Assembly: GCF_026914265.1 (NCBI RefSeq)
Contig: NC_069127.1
Location: 19,045,045 to 19,109,044 of the forward strand
Reading direction: 5' to 3'
Source of the DNA: Mya arenaria
Taxonomy: Eukaryota > Mollusca > Bivalvia > Myida > Myidae
Length of the DNA: 64,000 nucleotides
Both the position numbers and the translations under genes were made by a program. The notes below the pieces were generated by a model. It was not told the DNA's origin. It was given only the letters and a program-made list of their open reading frames with translations, and ran no database searches. The number at the start of each line of letters is the position of its first letter. The stretch's first letter is position 1. Shown one piece after another: positions 1-10,800 of this stretch.

Positions 1-469
1 TTACTTAAGAAGAAACACATTTTATATTTAAGATATGTTTATTATATTTCATAGCGATTACAATATTTATCATTGTACAAAAGTAATTTAAAGATCTAAA
101 TGCTCAGTCATGTATATTGACCACTTGGCCAAACAATTGTATTGCAACTTCAAATGCTATAATTGGCCCAACGTTACGTTTGCTAAACATCCTAACGCCA
201 ACTACGATATTGGCACGGTTGGCCAAGCGTTTGCCCATTGATACCGAGCCCACGTCAAAACACACCTCAGCAAGCTTTCCTGGTAATTACCTTAGATGGC
301 CCATCGTAGTTCGTACTACGGAGTGTTTGTTTGTTTATTTTAGTTAATCAAGGTCTGCCCGCGCCCATTGGCTGCAGTATGGCTGGACCCCCGCCGTGAC
401 GTCATCACGACTTAAATTGTGTTTAAATGCCATAAGTGTCATAAGACAGATGTGACAGCAATTCGCAGT
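1..469. other. Left-edge non-coding stretch
   Basis: No reading frame here resembles a known protein. The only notable part is a small GC-richer patch near 355-410, listed separately. The rest is AT-rich and looks intergenic. Confidence 0.5.
363..404. promoter_or_regulatory. Promoter-like patch: inverted CCAAT plus palindromic CRE
   Basis: An inverted CCAAT box (ATTGG, about 366-370) lies 27 bases before a perfect TGACGTCA palindrome (397-404), the consensus cAMP-response element. Both sit in a locally GC-rich patch. I cannot tie them to a transcript, and chance occurrence is possible. Confidence 0.2.
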
Positions 470-772
470 CAAATCCAGACATTGGAAGACTTGAAGAAAC
501 AGAGTGAGATACAAGAGATCCTCTTTGCGGAGAGACCTCTTGGTTCTTTAACGTGCTCGGTGTAAAGCACCGATACACGGGATACAACTTTTCTTGGTTG
601 AACCAGTACTGAGTACCCCATCTTTCCAAGGACTACCCTTTAAATACCGAGCGCCAGGCAAGGGAGCTACTTGTACTACCTTTTAACGTTTTTTGGTATA
701 ACGAGGCCAGGGATCGACCCCACAACCTCCCGCTCCGTAAGCGGACGCCTTAACAACTAGGCCACGGAGACG
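470..772 (-). mobile_element. tRNA-derived SINE, Arg(ACG)-like head
   Basis: Read on the minus strand, 772-700 resembles a tRNA: an A-box-like GTGGCCTAGTTGTTAAGG, an anticodon-arm-like CCGCT/AGCGG stem around TTACGGA (anticodon position ACG), and a B-box-like GGGTCGATCCC. The acceptor and T stems pair poorly, so this is a SINE head rather than a working tRNA gene. The body continues to about 470 and includes CACGTTAAAGAACC near 550, which recurs in other SINE-like pieces in this window. The 5' edge is inferred from the abutting element. Confidence 0.55.
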
Positions 773-777
773 GAGTG

Positions 778-1075
778 GTGGTGGTGTTAGTAGTTTATAC
801 TCCGGGTCCCGACGTGAGCACATTGAAGGGTCCCTGAGTGACAGTTCAACCACCGCACACCTATCCTGGGCAGAACCAGTACTAGGTGCCTTCACCTTTG
901 CATGGAACTGACATCTTCTGTACATGCCAGGGGCAGTGGTACAGTGCGAATGGTCGTAGAAAGGATTTCATAACCAATCACAACAGAAGTGACCTGGTCC
1001 GCCCGGGAATCGACCCCGGAAATTGTCCGATTCAGAGTCCAAAGCTCTGCCGATTGAGCTAACCTGGTGGACGGA
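778..1075 (-). mobile_element. tRNA-derived SINE, Gln(CTG)-like head
   Basis: On the minus strand the head (about 1073-993) has AGGTTAGCTCAATCGGCAGA as A box and D arm, an anticodon-like loop CTCTGAA, and GGGGTCGATTCCC as B box. The stems are imperfect. The body runs to about 778 and contains TAGTACTGGTTCTGCCCAGG near 890-870, similar in place and wording to TCAGTACTGGTTCAACC of the neighbouring SINE. Its end (GAGTATAAACTACTAACACC) abuts the next SINE directly. Confidence 0.55.
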
Positions 1076-1082
1076 GACAGAG

Positions 1083-1355
1083 TGACGGTGTGTAAGCTTA
1101 TTTATACTCGCACTCGGGCCTTGCCCTACTGCCCCGTTAAGATTGTTAGTCATGTAAGGTTTTTGGAGCAAAGTGCACAGGTTAAATTAACCATAGTGAG
1201 AGGTAACCTGGCCCTTTAACGTGCACAAGTGTTTAACACTGTCACTCGGGATCACCAGTTAACGTCCTTCCTGAAAAACGAGTGGTGCGGCGGGTAATCG
1301 AAATTTCGACCCCTGGATCGACAGTAAAGTGTGTAACCAGTAGACCACGGATCCA
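1083..1355 (-). mobile_element. tRNA-derived SINE, Asp(GTC)-like head
   Basis: The minus-strand head (about 1355-1280) reads GGATCCGTGGTCTACTGGTT (A box region), an anticodon-like loop with GTC, and a degenerate B box TTTCGATTACC. The body holds GTGCACGTTAAAGGGCCAGG near 1225-1205, parallel to CACGTTAAAGAACC of the other copy, and ends with GAGTATAAATAAGCTTACAC just before the next head. It is the first in transcription direction of three elements laid head to tail. Confidence 0.5.
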
Positions 1356-1375
1356 CCACAATGTCGTAAATGTTA

Positions 1376-2977
1376 CCCACGAGAAACGATGTATAAATAA
1401 GTACAACATATTCTCGAGTACATTGGTGGTGGGTCCGTGACCTAAGGCTCGCATCTTTTAGCTCCCGTCTCACCGCTACATCTTTCTCATACCATCTTCC
1501 GGCATAGAAGATGGGAAGAAATAATACCGATTGTGATGACACTAAGTTGATAGGATGCTTAAATCGGATAACGACCGCCTGCGTTAATTATCAAATTTCT
1601 TTAACAAAACAAAATATGAGTAAACAAAAGTGCACGTGCATTTGTTTTTGAAATTGCAGTACCGTGACCATTTCATTTCGAGCCGTTATGTCGAACTAAT
1701 TACACTACGGCAGTGTGAATTTTAGAAGGTCACGTGACAGGTCGCCATTTCTGTCTGCTCGGACAAAAAAATTGAATGAAATTTACTTTCTACACACGTT
1801 AAATATGGGTATAATATTTATATGAAAATTGCAGAAATTATGGATTTTTTTCAATTGTCAGTAAATCATTATTTTATATTCATAACGGTCAAATTTGAAA
1901 TGTTTTGCTCTCACTGACTCATGATTTCCAAATTCATGATGTTTGTCACTCAAGAAATGTCATACAGACGTTGACTAATTATTAGCTCATCGACAGTGTA
2001 TCCGGAAGGTTTATGTGTATTCAATCGTTTGCAAATGTGATTGTGATTTTGTCCCTGTCACTTCCATAATAAATGAGCATTCTTCTCAAGCCACAATAAT
2101 GGGCGTTCAGGGAACTTATATCAATTGACCTGTTTCATGTTTGCTTGTACAGTACTGGCTTGTAATGCCACAACATGCCCCTACTAGACTATATTTAAGC
2201 TTAAACCTCACTTATAAGGAACTAATGGTAATAAATCATTTTCAATTAATGTACTTTTCTTGTGATAGTTCCAAAGGGCTCTTGATATCAAGGTTTGTCT
2301 AGATGTTTCTCATTAAAATCTGCTTGTTTGGGGTGTTGCCAAAATTCTGTACTGGGTGTCACCAGTATTAAATGATAAATCCCAGTATCCCATGGCCCCG
2401 TATTTATTGCTCACTGAAGGGTATGGTTATCAGATAGCTTTTGCTGGGTTTGTAAGCATATTTTATGAGGCTCCCACGCTTACAAGTCTAAACAACATTG
2501 TCGATTTTTGTCTGTAAACATTTACAACTTCACAGACCGTTTAACTGAAAAGGTCACATGTTTAAAATGCGCTTAATACTCTCAGTATTTTCCAGGTCGT
2601 GTAGTTAGCGCTAGCGGATTTGTTGAATGCAGTTCAAAAATATTTCTGCAAGGTTTCGATTATTCTAGTTTGTGAAGAATAACATTTATTTAAATTAATT
2701 TAGTGAATTTCACATACTATTTTTGTATTATATCAGTTGAAGCAAAAAGCTTTACCAACAGGTCTTCAAGTATTTGTTAATATAAGTAGTCACTAGGCAT
2801 TAGACTGAAATCAACATATTGATGTTTATGTCACATTTCTTTGCAATATGTTCATTTTTTTATATTTATATACTAGTCATTTTGTCAAAAGAATAACAAT
2901 TTGCTAATCTCTTGTGCTTCATGTACAACAAAATGTTATGTTTTTGCACGACAATGTGCTAATTAAATTCAATTTAA
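1376..2977. other. Non-coding stretch upstream of the adaptor gene
   Basis: No exon or recognisable repeat boundary was found apart from the E-box patch listed separately. The 5' untranslated exon(s) of the SH3 adaptor gene could lie here, since its first coding exon needs an upstream exon, but no donor site could be chosen with confidence. Confidence 0.4.
1729..1750. promoter_or_regulatory. Promoter-like GTCACGTGAC palindrome followed by a YY1-like CGCCATTT
   Basis: The ten-base palindrome GTCACGTGAC (1729-1738) is the E-box form bound by USF/MiT-TFE-type factors. It is followed within a few bases by CGCCATTT, close to a YY1 core. This could be the start region of the adaptor gene on the plus strand. 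That link is only inference from position. Confidence 0.22.
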
Positions 2978-3195
2978 GGCTCTTAAAATGCTTAAACCCT
3001 ATGAGCTTCAGGGGGCTCGCCCCATTGGCCCCCACAAGGGCGCTGCCCTGGATCTGTAAGGGGGCCTTTTGGGGGCCTTTTGCGGCCCCCTTAACCCCCC
3101 GCGAATAAGTGGCGACAACTTTTTAGAACCCAGGGGGAACCCTGCAATGGGGCGAAGCCCCCTGAAGCCCATGGGGTTTAAGCATTTTAAGAGCC
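2978..3195. repeat. GC-rich foldback (snapback) element
   Basis: The left arm begins GGCTCTTAAAATGCTTAAAC and contains CAGGGGGCTCGCCCCATTG. The right arm is the near-exact reverse complement (CAATGGGGCGAAGCCCCCTG, then GTTTAAGCATTTTAAGAGCC). The centre holds further short palindromes. The short ORFs on both strands here are by-products of the GC-rich palindrome. Confidence 0.75.
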
Positions 3196-3423
3196 ACTTT
3201 TTTGATTTTGTCGCAAATGGCGACAATGGCGATCGCCAGCCGGAACCCTGCTAATACAGAATTAATATTTTTACTATTGTTTGACATTAATCCCCTTGAG
3301 GCAACCACTCAGTCTGATAAAAATAGAAAATGATGACAACACAGCATGTATGTATATTGCGTGAATACAGTATGAATGTTGTTTTTTTCTTTGGATTAAT
3401 TTGCGTAAAGAGTTATGATATAC

Positions 3424-3590
3424 AGCAGTGGTTGAAATTAGCACAAGCCCTGCACTGGTAAAATGTCTTCCGGGCTTGCTCAAATTCTGAATTTTATATA
3501 CATGTAGCAGGGCTTGTTAAAAAAATTGATGCCAAGCAATAGTATAAGAATTCGGGCTTGTTCATTCAAAAGTCTAATTTCGATGACAGA
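3424..3590 (+). repeat. Interspersed repeat family 'A', copy 1
   Basis: Shares an extended stretch with 7999-8160: CAGCAGTGGTTGAAATTAGC, then CCCTGCACTGGTAAAAT, GCTCAAATTCTGAATTTTAT and TTGATGCCAAGCAA. A shorter fragment recurs at 30283-30345. No coding potential and no clear terminal repeats. Confidence 0.7.
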
Positions 3591-3966
3591 TACAGTTAAA
3601 CAGAAAGTTCAATTTGGAATCTTACTATATTAATACATGCAGACTAGAATACTAGTGGACATTCATTCATATGTATAACTTGTAGTACAAGTCTTGTACA
3701 ATGAATCAATAACACGTCAAGGTTGATAACTACTGTAAACATGCATTTAGGTAGTATTTATTTACTATGACATTTAATAAACGGCATCAATTTGGGTTTT
3801 TTTTATGTCCTGTGTACATGTTTACAAAATTAGTAAACATGGGAGCCTTAATATTTATGACTTATTTTTTTGTAGTAACTGGTTTGTTAATACTTCTTAG
3901 TTCTAGCAATAGTCATAACATTTCCTTATTGGCATAGTGCATGAAAAACACACAACCAATTTTATT

Positions 3967-4050
3967 TAAAGTGGCATTCTTTTTCAAAATCAATACAAAC
4001 ACATGTATAACAAACATAAATTTTGAGCAATAAACCCTAAACTACTTACT
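3967..4050 (+). repeat. Interspersed repeat family 'B', copy 1
   Basis: TTTAAAGTGGCATTCTTTTT, then CAAAATCAATACAAACACAT and ACTACTTACT closely match 16603-16685 in the same orientation. It is followed at 4060-4160 by three ATTAATGTTCGTGGGAC-like units and a GTGGGCTGGGTGATCCAC segment, which looks like another short element. Confidence 0.65.
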
Positions 4051-4669
4051 ATATACTGTGATATCATTAATGTTTGTAGGACATTAATGTTCGTGGGACA
4101 TTAATGTTCATGGTTTTTGTGGGCTGGGTGATCCACAAATTAAAAATCCCACGAAATATAAAGTCTTTATTCACTTTTTCATTCGCCTTGTTATGTACAT
4201 GTACATACTCTAGTATATTCTTTACATAGGTTGCAGTAATGAGTATACAGCGTAAATTCACTATATTATTACAGGTGCCTGTTTACTTCCTGACAAATTT
4301 AATCAAAGTGAAAGGAGAACTGTTGGACAAAGTTAACTTGTTGTCAGTGTACAGTGCATTAAGGTTCTATTTTACAAATTTGAATTGCTTTGCCATTTAT
4401 TTTAAAGAACAATTATAGGAATATTGGCAATATAAACATCGGAACATTTTCCGAAACTTGAAAGTGAAACTGAAAGTTGAAAAGAGAAAAATGTCATTGC
4501 ACAATAGCTGGTGCATATCGGATTGACAAGGATGCATTGAATAACAGAACTTGTAGTAAATAAATGATATGTTCAGAAAATATTTTTCTCATATTTCTCG
4601 TATTACCTTTTTGAAAACTATTAGTTACTGAACTTTTGATGACTACACTAATATATGCATGACTATTAT

Positions 4670-5470
4670 TATGCCCCCCTTCGAAGAAGAGGGGGTATAT
4701 TGCTTTGCACAGGCATGTTGGAATGTCGGTCGGTCGGTCCGTCGGTAGACCAAAGCTTGTCCGAGTGATAACTCAACAATTCCTGGACGTATGGTCATCC
4801 AACATCACATGAAGGTTGGGCCTGACCAGTAGTTGACCCCTATTGATTTTGGGGGTCATCGGGTCAAAGGTCAAGGTCACAGTGACCTTTAATGGTAAAA
4901 TAATTTTAAAGCTTGTCCGAGTGATAACTGAACAATACCTGCACCCATGGCCCTCAATCTTGACATGGAGGTTGGGCCTGACCAGTAGATGACTCCTATT
5001 GTTTTGGGGGGTCATCAGGCCAAAGGTCAAAGTCACAGTGACCTTGAAAGGTAAAAGGTCGTCCGAGTGATAACTCAACAATGCCTGAACCCATGGCCTT
5101 CAAACTTGACTTGGAGTTGCATCTGACTTGTAGATGACCCCTTAAATCATAAGGTCAAGGTCACAGTGACCTTGAATGAAAAAAACTTGTCTGTGTGATA
5201 ACTTGACAATGCCTGCACCCATGGCCCTCGAACTTGACATTTAGGTTTCTGGTGACCAGCTGATGACTCTGGATTTTGAGTTCATGGAGTCAAAGGTCAT
5301 GGTCATAACACAATCTATCCTCACACTTTAATGGTCATAATCTTAAAACTGCCTTAACGGCAACAAATCAGCTGTCATTTCGGTCCATGCATATTTCATT
5401 CAGTTGTCGATATAATCCTGACAACATGGCGCTCAGGGGGGGCATAATGTTTGACAAACATCTCTTGTTT
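4670..5470 (+). mobile_element. Non-autonomous element with a tandem-repeat core (family 1)
   Basis: Bounded by TATGCCCCCCTTCGAAGAAG at the left and AGGGGGGGCATAATGTTTGA at the right, so the ends are inverted (TATGCCCCCC/GGGGGGCATA). Inside are about four imperfect units of roughly 130-160 bp, each starting like CTTGTCCGAGTGATAACT (about 4755, 4911, 5058, 5189) and containing GGTCACAGTGACCTT, itself a palindrome. The design resembles tandem-repeat-bearing bivalve elements such as pearl/CvE-type families. Membership is inferred from structure only. Confidence 0.65.
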
Positions 5471-5697
5471 ATTATTGACGCATAGTTCAGATTGGGGAGC
5501 ATTTATTGAAACTGTATGAGCGTGCTTGATTAGATGATCAGAATCGTTGTGGAATCATATTCAAACTTCCAAAAATTATTCCGAACGAGTGATACTTTAT
5601 AGTATTTAAGTTTGGGTTAGTGGAATTGGTTTCAGGCTAGTAAAATTTCCTATCTGGTAGCCTGAATGGGCTAGTGGATTCAAATTTCGTACACTGC

Positions 5698-5890
5698 TGG
5701 GTATGTCTACCAGGTAGAATTCATTCCTTATGCGTGATTGGGGAGTCGGTGTTATCATGTGATACTACCGAGGTAGGTGTATAGCTTAATTATGTCACCC
5801 GATTTGAGTAAGCTGTCGTTGCTCAGTGGATATGACGCTGGACTGCAAGTTTGGCGACACGGGTACAATATTTTTTACATTTTGGTACTT
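5698..5890 (+). repeat. tRNA-like repeat family 'C', plus-strand copy
   Basis: Matches the reverse complement of 13728-13955 over most of its length: GTATGTCTACC, CTTATGCGTGATTGG, TTATCATGTGATA, GTGGATA..CACTGAACTGCAA-like text and a terminal TTTTTTACATTTTGG. The middle part (5820-5870, TTGCTCAGTGGATATGACGC) reads like a degraded tRNA A box and D arm, suggesting an old SINE. Confidence 0.65.
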
Positions 5891-6005
5891 TTTTTTACAA
5901 TTATGATATCAAAGCGTAACACATTCTATTAGCTAATTGTCATGAGATTCATTACAGAAAAAAACTTTTTGGTGCCAATCTGGTGTACAGACAGTACAGT
6001 CCCTT

Positions 6006-6367
6006 TAAAGCTGCACTCTCACAGATTGGAACGTTTTGACAACTTTTGTATTTTTTGTCTTGAAACGAGGCAATTTTTGCGAAAATCCATGGAAACCAGT
6101 TTAATAAGACTGCTGACAAAAAATAGACCTCAGATATTTATTTTTACGTTTAAAAGTTGATGTACTATGCATTTTTCTTTAACCGTTAATAACGGTTTAG
6201 GCCATAAAACATTAATTTTTTGAACGGAAATATGAAAATCTACAATCTGATTTTTTGTCAGCAATCTCATATCATTGGTTTGCAGATATTTACACAAACT
6301 TTTGCTCTTTTCAAGACCAAAAAAAAAAAAGTTGTAAAAATGGTAAATCTGTGAGAGTGCAGCTTTA
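6006..6367. mobile_element. Terminal-inverted-repeat element 'D', copy 1
   Basis: Begins TAAAGCTGCACTCTCACAGA and ends with the exact reverse complement TCTGTGAGAGTGCAGCTTTA. The interior is AT-rich and partly palindromic: the left half is echoed inverted in the right half, including ATTTTTTGTC and a TTAACGGTTATT-like centre. No coding capacity. Four further full copies and one truncated copy lie in this window. Confidence 0.85.
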
Positions 6368-6369
6368 GA

Positions 6370-7721
6370 AAAAGTAGTGATTTTTAGTTTATATTCTAAT
6401 TAAATTAACTTTGCTAACAATATATTTCATGAATTGTAATACCGAACTTTAAACTTACAGTCATTAATGCATGGTTGTCTTGATGTTCTGAAGTAACTAC
6501 TACTATGCTGTGTTTTAACTAGATATATTTTAAATTCAAATTGTTCTTTAAACAACCTAACTTGTGCACATTTACTTGAAGATCAATAAAATATAATTCT
6601 GCGATTGTTTATGATAGTAATTTATTGGTGTTTGAAAGGCCAAAACACTATTTCGTACTTAAGCGAAAACATTGAGTGTAATTTAAATGAATCAACATTA
6701 TCAACTCTTGCGTTATCACATTTAACATCAAAAGGTACTTTGAATTCAACTCTACTGTCCTCAAGGTACACTTTGTTAAAAGTGGGTAATTCTATTAATC
6801 TATGCTTAAATATATGTTTTATCATTCTCACAGTTGTGGTTTTAACATCTTAAAAGTCATAGTAGATTATTGTAAACTATGATACCTGGCCAAATGATAC
6901 TATGATTTCTTAAGAAGTATAACCTGGTACCAATTGTGACGAAAAACCCGGTATGAACATAATCCATAAACTGTGATACCGGTTTTTCCCAATATTGATA
7001 CCGGATACCAGGTTTTAGCACCACCCTTTCTTTTGTATGACTCACAGAGGGTTATGACTTCTATGTTGTTAATGTTTGTTTATCAAACTTACTTGAACGT
7101 AACACACATGGTTTGTCTCAACTTACAATCCAGATACAAGTATGCTACTGAGGCCAACTGATGCAATTTGATTGGATGAAAAAGTCACTTGAAAGCTCCA
7201 CGGACTAGGGATGTTATTTCAGAGAGAGCCTAAAACCTGAGTCCCTGACAAATATTTCTTGCTATGGACCCTCATTTCTGACTTACTGTGCATCCCAGAG
7301 AAGCCCCAAATTAACATTTATTGAATATTAACAATAAACCATGAAATGACTCCCAATTTGTTAATTGATCAATTATCAAAATAAAACTGGATATTCTTCA
7401 TTGTATGTGTCAAAGTTGTCATTGGCACATGCAAAGTGAAGGTGCAATACAAGTATGTAGATGAAAATTACATGTACATTGAATTGATTAATGTGTTCAT
7501 CATCATGAATATGCCTTTGGTCACCATCAGTGGTCAAATGTACTTTGTTTATTATTTTAATGACACTAGTTATTGAACATCAACATTTTCTGTTTCTTTA
7601 TTTTTAGTCACTGTATGGTATTGAATGTTTAACTTCCAATGATGATTTTGGTGATCTGTAATGCTAACATACATGTAAATCTAACAAGTATAGTGGCTGC
7701 ACATTTGTCTTAATATTTCAG
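6370..7721. other. Non-coding stretch before the first adaptor exon
   Basis: AT-rich, with a small cluster of GATACCGG/GATACCAGG-like words at about 6880-7020. The last 20 bases before 7722 form the acceptor of the first coding exon. I found no exon in it. Confidence 0.45.
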
Positions 7722-7879
7722 TGGAGGTGGAGGTAGAGTATGCATACGAAGCAGAGCAGTCCGACGAGCTGTCAATCAAGGTGGGAGATGTTCTCAGCAA
7801 TGTTGTCATGTCCGAGGGCGGCTGGTGGGAGGGGGAACTCAATGGCAAGAAGGGCATGTTTCCAGACAACTTCGTTAAG
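7722..7879 (+). CDS. CD2AP/SH3KBP1: Adaptor exon 1: SH3 domain A
   Basis: Acceptor AATATTTCAG before 7722 and donor AAG|GTACTT after 7879. Encodes EVEVEYAYEAEQSDELSIK, then the SH3 hallmarks GGWWEGELNGKKGMFPDNFV. The reading frame enters with one base missing: if the upstream exon ends in A, the first codon is ATG split by the intron (A|TG), which would match the family pattern in which the SH3-A strand starts within a few residues of the initiator Met. An upstream exon adding more residues cannot be excluded. Confidence 0.93.
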
Positions 7880-10800
7880 GTACTTGTGTTACAAACAGTT
7901 GTTAACCAAGCCTGTTAAACTAAGAGTTTATCTATATCTGTGTGCCTAATTTTAATACATGAATGTTTAGTTTAATGTTGAATGAGGGATATAAATGCTA
8001 GCAGTGGTCAGAAATTAACACAAGCCCACAAGCCCTGCACTGGTAAAATATTTTACGGGCTGGCTCAAATTCTGAATTTTATATAGCATGGCTTGATCAA
8101 AAATTTGATGCCAAGCAAAAGTATAAGAATTCGTCTAATTTCAATGACTGTGCTAGTCTAGGTTTTTCCAATCATGAGCACTGTAATGGTACCAAGCCCT
8201 AAATTTATTCCCCTTTCATAAAGATGATGAATAGGATGTTCACTTCCTTCAGTCCTCTAAACAAAAACTTAGGGGAATTTCTGATATTCCCTTACGGCCT
8301 ACATGTAATTGCCATTTTCACAGTATTTTGAGCAGCTACATGTAAGTAACACTGGATTAAAAATGAACATCTTCCAGTAGTAGTTTTGCAATCATTATAA
8401 TGTACACTATTGTCTTTCATAATCTAAAAAGTGATTTTAGTCAAACACTTCAGGTTTTTGATATATGGCCATTTATAGTTGGTGATAGTTTTCTTTTAAC
8501 CATTAATTTTTTTGAATATAATTTCAATTTTTGCATTTCTTTATTTTAATGAGAGAAACTTAATAGTTCCCTAACTTCCGTATTTCTGACATTGTAATAT
8601 CCATAAAAAATACCTGTACTGTTGAAGAATGTGTGCATTTGGACATTTTTGTTATCCACAGGCGAAGATTAACTCAAATTCATTATTCAAATTCTATTAA
8701 TGATATTTAAAAGATAGAAATAGAAAATGTATTTATAACAAATGTATATGCCTCTACTTTATTTCTCATATTTCAGAACCACTCTATTGACAATCACAAT
8801 TCACGTTCTATTTTTAAACTGGAGTTTTATATTCTGTATTTTTTTGTATGCATCTATTTACTATAATATCATATAAATTCAATAGTTTATTGTAAAGGTC
8901 GTTGTGTAACATGTCTGTGCTGTGTGAATTTATTTTATTTTAAAGAAAACCTTTTAAGTAGCAACTGATGGGAAATTAGCTAGCCTACAAGTATTGCAAG
9001 ATATATATCGTTGTGGTAAATCTCAGTTACTTAAAGCGTGCAATTTGACTGCAAATTCTATGAACACTCATAGCAAGGTCTTTCCATGGACTTGAGCTGG
9101 TCTAGTTCAAATACCGAATCCGTCCTCTGGCATTAGAAGACCTGCAAAAGAATCCTATTGTTTATTAAGTTATCCCGGTTTTTCTGAAATCTACAGACTT
9201 GTGACAAACAGAAGTGAAAGTTTGTTACATGTGTTGTCTTCTCATTTACCAGGTGAGAAAGAAGGAAGAGAAAGAACCTAAGAAGAAGGATGTCCAGGCC
9301 ACAAAGAGACAGTCTGTGAAGGACCTTGCCAACAAACTCAAGCTGGGACCACATAACGAAACACCAATGATCCGGAAGAAAGGTACCCTATTCAATCACT
9401 TATTCTGAACCAAAGTCGGTGAAACTAAGATTTTCTTGAATAACCAGTTAAGTATATTATGATATTTTAAGATTATATCCCACAAGCCCAATGCATAAAC
9501 ATATAACAATATGCATTTTTGGGTTTTGCCTAGACATGTGAGCTTGTGCTAAGGGCTATTGCATTTAAACATAAAACCCACGGGGGGAAGGCACTTTTGA
9601 ACTAGCCCTCCCCCCTACAGAAACAAATTAACCGTTTGGGTGTCCTACCTCGATTTGTTATTATAGATCCGTTATAACCCCCTTCAGAAGCGATTTAAAA
9701 TTTACAAGTATAAAAGGTAAAAAAATAAATTCACTGATCTTACATGAGGCTTTTATGGATGCTGTTAATGATGATACAGATATTGAACAGTTTCTGTTTT
9801 AATTCACAACATTTTCCCAAGATTTGAAGAGTTACTATCATTTTAATTTTACACTCTATAGTCACCGTGTTTTATGTTTCAAACTATCTTGTTGCTGAAG
9901 TTACATTGAAATCATCGATTTATTGCTATAGGAAGAATCACAAGGCACATCTCCAGTCCATTTGTCAAAGAGAACTTGATTTTAACTTTTTTGAACATAC
10001 CCTGTGAATCTTTTCTCAGAAATTGGCAAAAGCTTTGAGAAATTTAAACGCGTGAAATTCTGCAAATTGGGAAATTTAAATGCGTTAACGTTTCAAAATG
10101 GGAAAGCGATAATATAATTCTATGGAGTATTTGGTCCTCGAATAACGTTTAAATTATACAGATTACTTCTTATGTCAACTTAAAAGATAAAAAAGAATAA
10201 TTTGCTCAAGCAGAATAAATGTTTGAATTAAGATCTTCCTTTTTGGGAAAAATATCTGGCAATTGGGAAAAAAATATCTGGCAATTGGGAAAAAATGCCA
10301 TTTTCCCCAATTGTGAAGTAGCCTTATTTCGGCCCCTAGCAAAGAAGGTGAAAAAGCCCTGTCCCTTGACTTCAAAGTGGCAAAGAGATTTATTGAAAGA
10401 TCCCCCCCCCCAAAAAAGAAAAAGAAAGACCTGTTCAAAAGTCCGATTTCTTAGAAATGTCACACATTTTCGCGACGTCTTTTCTGTCAATATTTTTCCG
10501 CGATGTCGCAATTCCTAAGAGAGTTCTAGAGCTGCATAGCCGATTCAGATAGTCATTGATACAAGCTTAATTCAAATGAGATTCTCTTCGAGTTTTGCGG
10601 CCTTTCTAATAAGAACGACTGCGATCGTAAATAACTGTGGCTGTCGAATTTAGCGGTCAGACGACAAAATGTGAAACAGTATTATGATTTATATACAGTG
10701 GGTCAACTGATACTCTTGAATAATAATATATATCTAGATTTATAATCGGGGCTTCAAGCTATAAGTGTGATATTGATTTTTTCATTACTGCGAATTAAAA

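Noticed and set aside
690..1075. Functional tRNA-Arg and tRNA-Gln genes
   Set aside because: A and B boxes and anticodon loops are visible, but acceptor and T stems pair poorly and each is followed by a SINE body.
10206..10518. Overlapping ORFs of about 100 codons on both strands
   Set aside because: Low-complexity translation of a repeat with poly-C/poly-A runs.
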